This document shows positions 10,919 to 21,979 of a DNA stretch of 64,000 nucleotides, piece after piece (the first letter of the stretch is position 1; each line of letters starts with the position of its first letter). The position numbers were made by a program, and so were the translations under genes. A model generated the notes under the pieces. It saw only the letters and a list, made by a program, of their open reading frames with translations. It had not been told where the DNA came from and did no database searches. Source of the stretch: Excoecaria cochinchinensis (taxonomy: Eukaryota; Streptophyta; Magnoliopsida; Malpighiales; Euphorbiaceae); assembly GCA_947683425.1 (NCBI GenBank), contig CANTUQ010000055.1, forward strand, positions 20,640,001 through 20,704,000, written 5' to 3'.

Positions 10919-12944
10919 TGTAAACACCGTGTTCCGGAGCGGTCCGGATAAGAGGTTATCCTATGATGAAATCAATGTCCGAGCCTGTATGAGGGGCTGG
11001 ATTTGGAGGTTTTAGTCCCGCGTTCCATGAGAAATGAGGCTTTTTACAATTCCTGGGCAGTGGGGGAGAAAACAGAGGTTTTTTCGAGTCAAAAGACTTT
11101 TTGTCCTCCACAGACGGCCAGCCCGTCTGTGAAGTGGGCCCATCGCTTCGAGTCACCGACAGCTTGTGGTAATTTCCGACGACCGTCGGAAAATCACCGC
11201 CTGGTTTCCCGGAGCACGCAACCCTTTCGACGCCCGTCGGTGAATGTGACAGGGCCGTCGGACGAATCCTTTTGTCAGAAGGATTATTCCGACGCCCGCA
11301 CCATACACCGACGCCCGTCGGTCGCGTCTGGCTATAAAAGCTCCGAATTTTCATTTGAAAAGGGTTGGAAAAATTTTCAAAGGAGGAAACTCTGCCCAAT
11401 TTCAAGCAAATTTTCTCTCTCTTCCAACAAAACACATTTTCTAAGGAAATCTATTTAACCAAGGATAAAATCAGTCAAAAGGAACTAAAAGCTAATTAGT
11501 TTTCTTTAGATTTTGACTCCAAAATCGATTTTCTGAGGGATTGAAGAAGAAATATCTCATTTTCTCTCTTTAATCTTTCATCTTTGCTTCTCGTGGAACG
11601 CGCGGGTCTCTAACCGACACAAGAATCTCATCCGAAGCTATTATCTGAGGGTAAATATTCCGGATCCCTTCTCCATTTCATCTCATATTTATTTCTTATT
11701 TTCTAGAATTTTTTTTTATCTGTCATTACTTTCTTTTATCTTGACTCTCCTATCTCCTTTTGGGATAAAACCTACTTTTCTTGACTTTGAAAAGGTTTCT
11801 CTTCATTCTGTCTTTTCGGAGATAGAGGTGACCGACGGGTCATCTTTATCACCGACGCCCGTCGGTTACTCCCCTACAGACGCTCCTCCTTGAGTGACAA
11901 ACGGACACCTCGGTTACCTTAATCGACGCCCGTCGGTCAGCTAAGGAAGGCCGTCAGTGGGCTCTATCTCCCTCTTTTTAAATCATTTTCCATCTTTTTC
12001 AAGTCCTTTTGGCTTTCCACATATTGATTTTGTGTATATTGACATCTCTTAACTTTTTATGAGTGTATATTGATTCTCCTGGACTATCCCGAGCTTGAGC
12101 GGCTATCTACCATATTTGGAGGATCTCGTACGGTTTAGTTTCCTAGTCCTCTTGTTTCATTTCTTTCATTGATTATCTTATGTATACTGATGCACTCCTT
12201 TCATATCCCGTTGATGTACAAAAATGACTCAATGTTTTTATATTTAATAAAATGAGGTTTACACAAAAACAAGGGTCCAATGCCCTATTTCCATCCAAAA
12301 AAGATCATCACAAATAAAAATCCCCAATTTTAATAACGATGCATGTGAGGTCCAAAGTCCTCAAAATAAGCAATGCCCCGATTTATGCATGATCTGCACT
12401 CTTTATAAAAGAGAGTTGTATTTCGCTCCTTGTATTATTGTAATCTATTGCTTTCATTATCTATTTGATCATTTATCACTTTCAAGATGTGAATAAATGC
12501 GCCTTTCAATTCAATTGCATCGTGTGGAGAGAGAGCAAATTAATGATGTAAATTTTTGATCATAAAATAATTGAGGTAGAAATAGATGAGAAATCCAGGA
12601 CCCAGCTCTGGTCTTTGGGCTCGAGAGGTTAGAGGTTATCCTCCAAAATACTTCTTGGGTAACGAGGCTTTAGCGCTAATCCTATGCTCTTTAGGGTGAG
12701 AAGTACACCTTCCATGACCCCTCTGGCTGGCCCAAAATGGATACCAAGCGCAGTCTTTGGCTCTCCGAGGCGAGAGTAACTTTCCCAATGTTTTATTGGG
12801 TGGCGACTCCATGATACCTCCTTGTTGCCCAATATAGACGCACTTGCGATTTTATTGCAAGATGCCAACGGACCGGCAAATGCCTCGATCGCCCACGTGC
12901 GGGCAGTCCGAAAGGGCGGCGCGCGGGGTCCGGCGCGCGTCACA
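10919..12944 (+). repeat. Tat-C 5' LTR
   Basis: A 2.0-kb LTR. The upstream part (11105-11330) is packed with palindromes, such as CACAGACGG...CCGTCTGTG at 11109-11131 and several CCGACGCCCGTCGG. A TATA box follows at 11332-11340. A second palindrome cluster lies downstream at 11825-11965. The region after 12140 is AT-rich, then GC-rich to the end. A plus-strand reading frame at 11003-11458 is probably a by-product of the GC-rich repeats. Confidence 0.95.
11332..11340 (+). promoter_or_regulatory. Tat-C LTR TATA box
   Basis: CTATAAAAG lies directly after the GACGCCCGTC palindromes and is kept in the 3' LTR at 26670-26678. Transcription should start near 11365, giving a short U3 (about 450 bp) and a very long R-U5. 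Confidence 0.8.
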
Positions 12945-12945
12945 G

Positions 12946-12964
12946 TGGCGACTCCACTGGGGAC
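12946..12964 (+). promoter_or_regulatory. Tat-C primer-binding site
   Basis: TGGCGACTCCACTGGGGAC, one base after the LTR end at 12944. Identical to the Tat-A PBS and typical of the Tat/Ogre lineage. Confidence 0.9.
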
Positions 12965-13860
12965 GTTTATGGTTTGAGGTTTCGATTTGAAAATACCAAT
13001 TTTAACATTTATGATTAAAATTTAATTCATAAATTCACTTTCTCTCAAAGTTGCATTCGCATGTCATTAGAGCCTTAGAATACGCTAGTTTGGTCCCTCT
13101 TTTAGCCCCGATGCATTCCTGAAGCACCTCCTCATTTTCACTCAATTTGGGGAAGTGTTAAGGATAATCACCAGCCCAAGCTACGTACCTTAATTGTATA
13201 TCAAAATGATGACCCGATCGGTCGCTACGCTCTTGATGAGCTAGACCCATCGGCAGGGATCATGCTTGGGTAGCCTTGAAGAAACATCTCCCTTGACCAA
13301 TGCTCATGTAATGGCTGTAGTTACTTTCCACAGGTGAAATGAACCTTAATTTCATGCTTGCTGTATGGATCCTCATGTGTTGGGTGAGTCCAAATGTCTT
13401 GCTTGGTAACCTAGCCAAAGGCTATCATGCCCCGGTAGGGCCATGTCGAAATTTATGGAACGTCCAAATACGTGACGATCATTGTCCATCCGCTTGTACA
13501 TTAGCATAGGAGTGTTATGCTGCCGGTTTTTCGCCGCGCACCATACGCGTCCATCGGGTCCCTCGTTGACCCTTGGGCTAATCACACCTAGGAAAGAGAC
13601 TGCACGACCACGTGTGTGGGAGAAATAAGGGTGGAAGGACCTACTTGCTTGCTTGTGCTCTGTAAGTGTTGCATATCACGATCATGCATTATACCTGCAT
13701 TCCATGCATTATTCTAACTTTTGTCCCTGCAGCCATCATAGATCTGCCCAGGTGGACTAGATCACCAACCGGGCGACTGATCCGAGTTCTTACTCCCGAG
13801 CTGTCAGATAGAGAGGGCCTACCGAAAATCTTATCAGAAATCAGTGGTACAGTATCTCAG
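12965..13860 (+). other. Tat-C leader
   Basis: An 0.9-kb non-coding leader, partly conserved with Tat-A. Just upstream of gag, CTTTTGTCCCTGCAG (ends at 13732) looks like a good plant 3' splice site. The LTR holds a conserved donor-like GAGGGTAAATATT near 11650. Splicing between them would remove the PBS, as in an mRNA-only form. This is not proven. Confidence 0.6.
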
Positions 13861-15390
13861 ATGGCAAACTCGCCTAGGGGGGAATATGCCACCAGGGCCA
13901 TGATTGCGAAAGAAGTGGGCTGCCATTTTGAGGAATTCGAGGGTAGGATGATGAATATATTGACCGCTTTCCCGTAGCAGAATGCTCCACAGAATCCTCC
14001 TCCTCCTCCAATGAGACAGAATGAGCCTGAGGAAGAAAGGGTTGAAAGGCGAGAAGAGCCTGTTAGGCTGCCGCCAGTAGAGTTAAGATCAGTGGCCTCG
14101 GGAGAGCTGAGAAGAAGGCTAGTGTTGAGAATTGATGACGATAGAGATATCGAGGATGATAGGTTGAGCATGGCATCTGAGAAGGGGAAGGCGCCTCAAA
14201 CCGATGACTTTATTTTAAAGAAGATGGAAGAGAGGTTCGAGGCTATGGCTCGTATGATAGGCAGAGCTCATGGGATGAATCCGGAGGATAGGGAGTTGGA
14301 CGGAGAGGACCCGATCCCTTATAACTTCAAAATGCCGGATGTGCCGAAGTTTGATGGTACTTCTGACCCCACCGCACATGTGAAGCAATATTCTCTGGTC
14401 ATGAAGGGGACCACGTTGTCCAAGAAGCAGAAAGTGGAATACTTTTGTCTGAGTCTGACCTCTCATGCCATAGACTGGTATCATGGCCTTGATCACCGCA
14501 CTAAAGAAGATTGGGATCTGCTCACTGAGGAGTTTTAGAAGCAGTATGACTGTAATACCAGAATGGAGGTGACTCTGAAAGATCTTGAGCTACTTCAGCA
14601 GAAGACCGGGGAGTCTTTCCATGATTATCTTACCCGATGGTGGAACCGAGTAATGGAGATGCGCCGAAAGCCTGACACCCAGGATCAGATTCGTCTATTC
14701 ATTAAGAACGCAAGCCCGTACTTAAAAGAGGGATTGAGGATGAAGGGGTTGAAGGACTGGGAGTCTCTCAAAGATATTGCCATCAATGCAGAGGGAGAGT
14801 TCTTAACCCGGAAAGCTAATAATGACAATTTTGCCAAAAGGGCTAACCCCGGTCAAGCAACCAGCAAGCCGGCGGGTCCCAGTAACAGCACTAGAAGAAT
14901 GGGTGAAATGTCTGCTACTGAGGTAACCACCCAGAGGAAGTTTTCGAACTTGGGAAGACCATTATCCTGGGTCCTGAGGAGGTTGATGAAGGAGGGAAAA
15001 TTACACCCTCTGGCTCCCAGGCCAGCTTTGACGCAAGGGAAACCAGGAAATAAAGATAACGAATTCTGTGCATTCTACCAGCACTCAGGCCATATCACTG
15101 ATAAATGCAAAGCGCTCCGGCACTCTATCCAAGACTTGATTGATAGCAAGCAGATCTCTGACCCTGAGAAGAGAGAAACTGAGAAGAAGCCCGGTTATAA
15201 TGCCGTACCACCACCCATGTTTATGATCCAATCTAACCTGCCAAAGTGGTACGTACTACAAGATCTGTATGGGAGTGAGAAGTTCGCTGCTGGTAATTCC
15301 GAGGATAGAGAGGAGAAAGCAGTGTTGAGACCTTTGATTGCTGGTCTAGCAGTGAAAGCGGTGGAGAAGCCGAGCATGAAGAAGGGATGA
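13861..15390 (+). pseudogene. gag: Tat-C gag
   Basis: Gag forms the particle that packages element RNA. I start it at 13861 (MANSPRGEYATRAM), which matches Tat-A, although an upstream frame stays open from 13666. Motifs follow in order: NPEDRELDGEDPIPYNF, PDVPKFDGTSDPTAHVKQY, VMKGTTLSKKQKVEYF, RKPDTQDQIRLFI, GLKDWESLKD, and a zinc knuckle-like CAFYQHSGHITDKC in which one histidine has become tyrosine. TAG stops interrupt at 13975-13977 and 14536-14538. The last codons overlap the next frame as ATGA at 15387-15390. In Tat-B gag and protease share one frame, so this offset is probably a later indel. Confidence 0.9.
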
Positions 15391-16442
15391 ACCTTGATTT
15401 GTGGGGCTCCGATGGAGATGAAGGAGAGATAAGGGCTATGGCGAGGAGTGGAAGGATGATCCCCGAGATTACGAAGCTACCTGAGCCGGTACAGCCATCA
15501 GTAGAGAAAGAGCCAGAGGAGGGGCAGATTGTCAGACAGTTGAAGAAAACTGCTGCTCAAATATCCATATGGGATCTGTTGAGGCAATTCCCCTCTCATA
15601 GGCAGAAGGTAGTAGAAGCTTTGGTTGAGGCCACAGTCGCCACCACTATTTCCCCGTCAGAACTTTTGGGTTTAATTAAGGGAGGATCCGAGGAGAGATT
15701 GGTCTTTTCTGACGCCGACCTACCTGTTGAAGGCCGCAACCACAACCGACCCTTGTACATTAAAGCGCAGATTAACGATAAGCACACTGCTTGCGTTATG
15801 GTGGACGACGGGTCTTCTATCAATGTGTGCCCTTTTATAGCTTTGCAAGCTTTTGGTTTAAACGAATATATGCTCAGTAGATCAGATCTGACTATCACAG
15901 TCTACGACAACTCGAGGAGGCAAGCCTCAGGAACCTTTAAGACTTTGGTCAAGACAGGACCTATTGAAGTGGAGGTTGAATTTGTAGTTCTGCCCATACC
16001 TGCTAACTTCTTAGCTTTACTCGGGAGACCCTGGTTCCATAAATTAGGGGGAGTGCCATCCACACTGCATCAGATGATAAAGTTCCCACACGAAGGGGAG
16101 GTGGTAACTATCAAAGCGGCCAGGGAAAACCAGGTCTCAACACTGGAAATAGCCAATCAGCCATTTAGTGGCTTCCACGTGTCCATGATAAGGGAAGAGC
16201 GTGGGTCAGTGGGTAGCCCGGCTGTGGTTAATATGATGAAGAGGATGCATTATCTTCCTGGGGCTGGTCTAGGCAAAAGCTCCAAAGGACTGCAAACCGC
16301 GATCACTACTCAGGGGCAAAGGAGCCGGAAAGGTCTGGGATATAGAGGTGGCTTCGGCAAGAAGAGGGTACCGGGTAAAATCCCCCACATAACAGAGAGC
16401 TTCGTACCGGCATCCTCAGTTTGTGCATACGGGCGAAGATGA
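15387..16442 (+). pseudogene. Tat-C aspartic protease with G-patch-like tail
   Basis: Cleaves the Gag-Pol polyprotein during particle maturation. An open 351-codon frame. The linker ISIWDLLRQFPSHRQ (residues about 53-67) is typical of Tat elements. The catalytic region is DADLPVEGRNHNRPLYI, then CVMVDDGSSINVCP at about residues 137-150, where VDDGSS replaces the usual DSGSS/T triad. ALLGRPWFHKLGG follows. After the protease, HYLPGAGLGKSSKG with KGLGYRGG (residues about 290-325) resembles a G-patch, an RNA-binding motif seen after some retroviral proteases. It is intact itself but displaced from gag by a frame change and followed by TGA. Confidence 0.85.
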
Positions 16443-16494
16443 GCCGCACTAGGTAGAGGGGAGGATCGTCCCTGGCTTCGAAATCTTTAACGAT

Positions 16495-17079
16495 GTGTAT
16501 GACTGGCATGTCGGGTTTGTCAAGACTGTCAAAGACTTTTGGGATGAAGAAGTTATGACCCAGGGTATCACTTGGGACAAATGCGAGCTTGAGGAGGTCA
16601 TTACTGAAAAGATGGTAGCTGCCAGGTTGAAAGGGAAGGAGAAGATAGCAGAATCAGGGCTGAAAATGGGAGATTTGAGGATTTCCCCCGACACGCCTGA
16701 GGGGCCTCTGCTGAATCAGGAAGCTAGTGAACAAGCTGCAACAGCATCAACCTCGGGAGTGGCGGAAGAAGACTCTAGTTTAGATTGTCTTTTTATTCCA
16801 CAACTCTTTTATGATGTATATGATAACTATAATATTATTAATAAGATAAACAATTTCACTTATTTGTGCGATGTTTCTAATGATTTCAACATGCATGAAC
16901 ATGATCATATTCCATCAATTTTTGACATTGACTCCACTGGCACAACGCCTTTTAATCTTGGAACCTCGGAAAATCCGAGAGAAATTCTAATAGCATCAAG
17001 CATAACTATTGAGGAGAGAAAAAATTTTGAGAGAATAATAAGAAAACATGAAAAAGTCTTTGCCTAGACCTACGAGGAC
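16495..17079 (+). pseudogene. Tat-C protease-RT linker
   Basis: An open frame (16495-17067) that starts within the linker at MYDWHVGFVKTVKDFWDEE and ends with ILIASSITIEERKNFERII and KHEKVFA before a TAG at 17065-17067. The next codons (TYEDMPGID) continue the same frame into RT, so the stop is a point change. The centre (about residues 95-150) is rich in Asn, Asp and Tyr and matches Tat-B (47608-48249) at FDI(D/N)STGTTPFNLGT-like sequence. Function unknown; it links protease and RT in Tat polyproteins. Confidence 0.85.
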
Positions 17080-18000
17080 ATGCCGGGAATTGACCGAGAC
17101 GTGGCAGAACATGCCATCCCAACTTACCAAGATTGCAAGCCTGTGAAGCAGAAGTTGAGAAGGCTAAGGCCAGAATGGGCTGGCAAGGTTAAGGAGGAAA
17201 TTCGACAGCAGATTGAAGCCAAGTTCCTCGTAGAAGTGCAGTATCCTACATGGCTGGCAAATGTGGTCCCTGTAGCAAAGAAGAATGGAAAGGTCAGGGT
17301 GTGTGTGGATTATCGAGATCTTAACAAAGCCTGCCCTAAAGATGATTTTCCACTACCCCATATTGATGTATTGATAGACAGTGCCGCCAATTGCACCATG
17401 TACAGCTTTGGAGACGGTTATGTGGGCTACAACTAGATCCTGAACAAGATAGCTGATCGGGTTAAAACTGCCTTTATCACAGAGTGGGGGACCTATGCCT
17501 ATCGAGTCATGCCTTTCGGCCTGAAGAATGCAGGGGCCACATATCAAAGAATGGCGACCAAGATCTTAAGCGACCTGATTCATAAAGAAGTGGAGGTGTA
17601 TGTCGATGACATGATGGTCAAATCAGCCACCCGAGAGGGACACTTTGAAGCTCTAGAGAAGTTCTTCACCAGGATTAATAAGTATAATCTGCGACTTAAC
17701 CCCAAGAAGTACATTTTCGGAGTGACTTCAGGAAAGCTATTGGGACATGTCGTCAGCTAGAGGGGAATAGAAATTGACCCAGACAAGGTGAAAGCCATCA
17801 GAGAGATGCCTGTGCCACAAAAAGAGAAGGATGTAAGGAGTTTCCTGGGCAAGCTGCAGTATGTCAGCCGGTTTATTGCCAAGCTCACTTCGATATGCGA
17901 GCCTGTTTTTAAGCTGCTTAGAAAGAATCAGCCTGTAGTCTGGAACGAAGACTGCCAAAGAGCCTTTGATAATATCAGGGAATATCTGTTGAATCCGCAA
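17080..18000 (+). pseudogene. Tat-C reverse transcriptase
   Basis: Copies element RNA into DNA inside the particle. Motifs in order: KLRRLRPEWAGKVKEEI, KKNGKVRVCVDYRDLN with KACPKDDFPLPHID, YSFGDGYVGYN (catalytic Asp), AYRVMPFGLKNAGATYQR, and the catalytic EVYVDDMMVKS intact at about 17596-17628. The thumb region runs RGIEIDPDKVKAIREMP and RSFLGKLQYVSRFI. TAG stops at 17434-17436 and 17758-17760 replace glutamine codons in motifs that are otherwise conserved. No frameshift is seen, so it was functional until recently. Confidence 0.92.
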
Positions 18001-18950
18001 GTGCTAAGGCCTCCGCAACCGGTTAAACCGCTTATTCTGTACCTGGCAGTAGAGGACAGTTCAGTGGGCGCCATGATGGCTCAAGAGGATGAATTTGGGG
18101 TGGAGTTTATAATTTATTACCTCAGCAAGAAGTTCCTGGCTTATGAAGTAAAATATGCTGAAGTAGAGAAGATCTGCCTCGCAGTGATTTGGGCATCAAA
18201 GAAGCTGAGACATTACTTCCACTCATACAAAGTTCAGGCAGTGGCCAAGCAAAATCCGTTAAGATATTTGCAGGAGGCACCGTCTTTGCTTGGAAAGATG
18301 GGGAGGTGGCTGCTCTTGCTACAAGAGTTTGATGTGCAATACATCACCCGCAAGACTACTAAGGGGCGAGCCGTAGCCGAATTTCTTGCTGAACATCCTA
18401 TCCAAGGGGACACCCCCGAGTTTACCTTTCCTGATGAGAGCATAGGCATGATTTCTGTTCAGGGATGGCAGTTACACTTTGACGGGGCAGTGAATAACAG
18501 GGGAGCCGGAGTCGGAATCATCTTGACAACCCCAGATAATGAAAAACTTCCTCTTGCTAAGAAGCTGAGATACAAAGTAACCAACAATGAAGCTGAATAT
18601 GAAGCTTGCGCTTTCGGGCTAGAGGCATTAGCTGTGTTGGGGGCAAGGAACATAGAGGTATTTGGTGACTCGTCCTTGGTAATAAACCAGATCCGAGGTG
18701 AGCGGGCTGTAAAAGAAGAACGACTGGTCCACTATGTTCAATATCTGAAAGGGATGTGTGGGCAGTTTGAGACTTGCACTTTCCACTTTGTGCCCAGAGA
18801 TGAGAACCGTCTGGGTGATGCGTTGGCAACCTTAGTGGCAATGTGGGATAACCCTGAAGGAGTGGCTATGAAGCCGGTATTGATTTTGTGCTTTGATAAG
18901 CCTAGTTTTGAAACCGAGCCTGTAATGGAAGTAGAGGCGTCAGATGGGAA
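18001..18950 (+). CDS. Tat-C tandem RNase H domains (retroviral and archaeal type)
   Basis: Both domains lie in the open frame 17788-19602. The first (about 18025-18420) has LYLAVEDSSVGAMMAQ, IIYYLSKKFL and EKICLAVIWASKKLRHYF, the usual Ty3/gypsy RNase H, degenerate at its acidic residues. The second (about 18466-18845) has WQLHFDGAVNNRGAGVGI, TNNEAEYEACAFGLEAL, IEVFGDSSLVINQI and FHFVPRDENRLGDALA. This matches the archaeal-type RNase H of the Tat lineage, with Asp, Glu, Asp and a final Asp all visible. RNase H removes the RNA strand after copying. The second domain probably supplies the working active site. Confidence 0.9.
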
Positions 18951-20175
18951 GCCATGGTACTTTGATGTCATGAATTACCTGGAAAACAATAAATTTCCAG
19001 AAGAAGCCACTGAAAAAGACCAGAGGATGATATGTAAGTTATCTACTCAGTTCATATCCTTAGAAGGGGTGTTGTACAAAAGACGGTCGGATGGGATTCA
19101 GCTCAGGTGCTTGAATGAAGGAGAAGCCCGCAAGATAATGGAGGAAACCCATGCAGGTGTCTATGGGGCCCACATGAATGGTTTGACCATGGCCAAGAAG
19201 ATCAAGAGACAAGGCTTTTATTGGCTTACGATAGACAGTGATTGCTCAAAGTATGTCAAACAATGTCAGTTGTGCCAACAGTATGCAGACCTGAGACACC
19301 TGCCGGTATCAGAACTACATAACCTGACGTCACCTTGGCCGTTTGCTGCTTGGGGGATAGATATCATTGGAGAGATTCGCCCTACGGCGTCCAATGGGCA
19401 CAGTTACATCATAGTCGCGATCGACTATTTCACCAAATGGGTCGAGGCAGAATCCTTCAAGAAAATTGACGCAAGGGACATGGCCAAGTTCATAGAGAGG
19501 AATTTGATATGCAGATATGGCTTCCCTCATCACATAGTGTCTGATAATTGGGTGCAGTTCATGGGAGAAACCAGAAAACTTCTCGAGAAGTATGGTGTCT
19601 AGCATCATAAATCCTCTCCCTACCGACCGCAAGCGAATGGAGCAGTAGAGGCTGCAAATAAGAATGTGAAGAAGATCCTGTCCAAGATGGTCCAAACCTA
19701 CAAGGACTGGGCTGAAAAGTTACCCTTTGCCCTGTGGGGATACAGAATGACGGTAAGGGCATCTACAAGCGCTACACCATTTTCCCTAGTATACGGAATA
19801 GAAGCAGTATTGCCAGTAGAGATAGAACTTAAATCACTAAGGGTGGTCATGGAGGCCCAAATCCCGGAAGCCGAATGGGCGCAGCACTGGATGAGAGTAG
19901 GCTGAGAGCTTATTATCATAATCAGATTTACCAGAAGAGATTGGCAAGAACTTTCGGGAAGAAAGTGAGGAAGCATCCGCTGAAAGAAGGGGACTTGGTG
20001 TTCAAACAGAGAGGCCAGGGATACCAGACATCAGGGGGAAATTCAGACCTACCTGGGAACGGCCGTATATCCTTAAGAAGCTGCTGTCCAAAGGAGCTGC
20101 AATCTTGTCAGATAGTGATGGGAACGAATTCAAAGAACTGATCAATGTCGACAGACTCAAAAGGTTCCACGGCTA
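18951..20175 (+). pseudogene. Tat-C integrase
   Basis: Inserts the DNA copy. The zinc finger is H-x3-H...C-x2-C: ETHAGVYGAHMNG, then CSKYVKQCQLCQ (19144-19285). The catalytic residues are Asp in WGIDIIGEI (19351), Asp in SDNWVQF (19546; tryptophan replaces the usual glycine) and Glu in NGAVEAANKNVKK (about 19635-19675). TAG at 19600-19602 interrupts. Near 19890 the frame changes to LDESRLRAYYHNQIYQKR, and again near 20015 to IRGKFRPTWERPYILKKLL. It ends close to 20175 (TAA). No chromodomain is present, as expected for Tat elements. Confidence 0.9.
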
Positions 20176-20564
20176 AAGACCAAAATAAAAAGAAGAGAAT
20201 AAAATGCCCTGCAAGTCGAAAACCGAAAAAAGGCAGCTATGCTAAAATTGGGTGCCTCGACAGGGTGAAAACCGAAAAAAGGCATCCTGTGCAAAAATTA
20301 GAGGCATGAGAGAAAATGTCCGATCGTGAAAACTCGAGAGGGCCGATTGGTAACAGGAGCTGATGCTGTTAAAATTTGGTTTCATGTATTGACAGCACGT
20401 AAGCAGCTGAGTAAATGCCAAAACTGATCATGTATGCTGAAATTATATGAAAATGTACGCAAATTCCTGAAATAGAATGAATATTATTTTTTTCATTTTC
20501 GTCATTCCCTAGTTCTGCATTAAAAAGAAGTGTAGCACCAAAAGAAATACATATATAGGCTAAG
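20176..20564 (+). repeat. Tat-C post-pol region with repeated GAAAACCGAAAAAAGG motifs
   Basis: Two copies of GAAAACCGAAAAAAGGC (about 20217-20234 and 20267-20284) and a relative, GTGAAAACTCGAGAGGGC (about 20327-20343), with AAAATTGGGTGCC and AAAAATTAGAGGC between them. The pair is conserved in Tat-A at 4570-4666. Further relatives with GTGAAAATCC occur in the antisense intron at 21212-21275. Non-coding. Confidence 0.8.
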
Positions 20565-21923
20565 CTAAGTCCTGCTGCTGCTCTCGCCGACCAAATGTTT
20601 GAGCCCTCGAGTCCTGTTATCAGACGCTGGACTAAGGATCCACTTCTTGTACTTGCTAGTCGAAGACGCAGAATGATTGCCAAACCTCGGGATAACAGTC
20701 TTCACGGGTAGTCTACCCCACAGCTCATGATACCGAGAAGCAAATGCGGCCGAGAGAGCTCCTCCTCGGAAAGACAGGGGAACCCTCACTATATCCTGGG
20801 TCGTCCCGAGCTGTCGTGTACATCGAGAGGTGATGCAGAAGGTGGCTTGACGGAGGCCGCAGAGGGGAACACAAACCGATGGCCCGTCAATGACCACATG
20901 AGACAGTGGGAGCCAGGCAGACGTGAAGTTGATATCGTCATCTGATAGCTCGCGAAACCTGGTAATGCCTTCACCAGCAGTGACACACCCATACAGTCGT
21001 CGACGAGGCAGGAAATGGCTCGGCGAGTACTGGGGAGTAACGCGAGGGGGTGGTTCAAACAACAACTTCAGTTTTTTTTGCAGCCGGATCTGAAGAAAAA
21101 GAGAAAAGAGAAAAGAAAAAAAAAAGAGAAAAGAGAAAAAGAAAAAAAAAAGAGAAAAAGCCGCTGGAGTAAGTAGGATTTACTTCAGGCAAAAATAAGG
21201 CGCAGGGTTGTGTGAAAATCCGAAAGGACGCAACTCCCGCTAAGAAAAGCTAGTGTGAAAATCCATAAGGGACGCACTACCTTTAAAATAATGACGTACC
21301 TAGAGCAATAAGGGGCTGCAGGTAAAGGTTGTAGTGGACCCAAAGCTCACAGCGTCCAAACCCGGAATAGTTTCAGCCAGGACAAGTGGTAGGGGTGACA
21401 GTCCCAGACGAAAGTCACTCAAGATTCCGAACAGACGAGAGTCACCTATCAAGCCTCCTGGAACAACAGTAAGGAAGTTCACCATGCAGAATAAGAATGT
21501 GATGCTTACCCGATATGTGGGGATGTCAGTGAACCGATCCAGAGCCTCGATCAGTGGCCCCAAAGAAAAGGAAGAGCCCGGAGGAATCAGCTGGATGGCC
21601 TCGGAAGAAGGTATGCCCAGAGCCATGGCTACATCCCGGGTCTGGAATAAGCCGCAGCGGGGGACGCAAGGTAGAGCGCTAGGAGGGAACCGGGCTCCCA
21701 GAATGGAAGCTAACTCTTCAGACAAAGGGCACAGTTCCTGATAGGTGAACTGGAAGACGTGAAACCGGGGGTTCCAGAAATGGGTCGCCGCCAAGAGGAG
21801 GTTCTGGTCGATTTTCACCCGGCACAGATATTTCAGCCCAGACAGAAAAGAGAGGGCGCCTTCTCCCCAAGTATGTTTGTCGTCCATAATACGGTACATC
21901 TTTTGGGTAAGAAGGGAAGTCAT
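20565..21923 (-). CDS. Antisense gene in Tat-C, two exons (21923-21300, 21089-20565)
   Basis: Two long minus-strand frames fit a single spliced gene. Exon 1 reads from MTSLLTQKMYRIMDDKHTW (ATG at 21923) through WNPRFHVFQFTYQELCPLSEE and RFPPSALPCVPRCG to 21300. An intron from 21299 to 21090 begins GTACGT and ends in a 70-nt pyrimidine tract plus TTCTTCAG. Exon 2 continues through AWLPLSHVVIDGPSVCVP and YHELWGRLP to TAG at 20565. The joined protein is about 380 residues. It resembles plant proteins with a DUF7745/plant-mobile-type domain, like the antisense ORFs reported in Tat elements (from memory, moderate). Exon 1 ends in CTCTAG, so TAG stops it just at the junction; Tat-A has CTCCAG there. 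A TATA box lies upstream at 21992-21999. Confidence 0.7.
21090..21299 (-). other. Predicted intron of the antisense gene
   Basis: Minus-strand donor GTACGT at 21299, acceptor CAG with the last G at 21090, preceded by an almost pure C/T run (complement of 21091-21160). Phase 0 between the frames. The middle carries two copies of GGATTTTCACAC. The intron body, not the exons, is the part best conserved with Tat-A (3624-3795). Confidence 0.7.
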
Positions 21924-21979
21924 TTTGAGGAAGATGAAAGGCTCAAATGTTGAAAAATGAAGAGACAAGAAGAACAAAA

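Noticed and set aside
10956..11458. Two frames of about 150 codons in the Tat-C LTR, with copies in the 3' LTR
   Set aside because: They cover the GC-rich palindrome cluster and TATA box on both strands, have no motif, and are interrupted in the other LTR.
12629..12943. Minus-strand 104-codon frame at the end of the Tat-C 5' LTR
   Set aside because: LTR sequence without protein motifs; shortened in the 3' LTR copy.
15387..15390. ATGA overlap of Tat-C gag and protease as translational coupling
   Set aside because: Tat-B has gag and protease in a single frame, so the offset in Tat-C is more simply a small indel.
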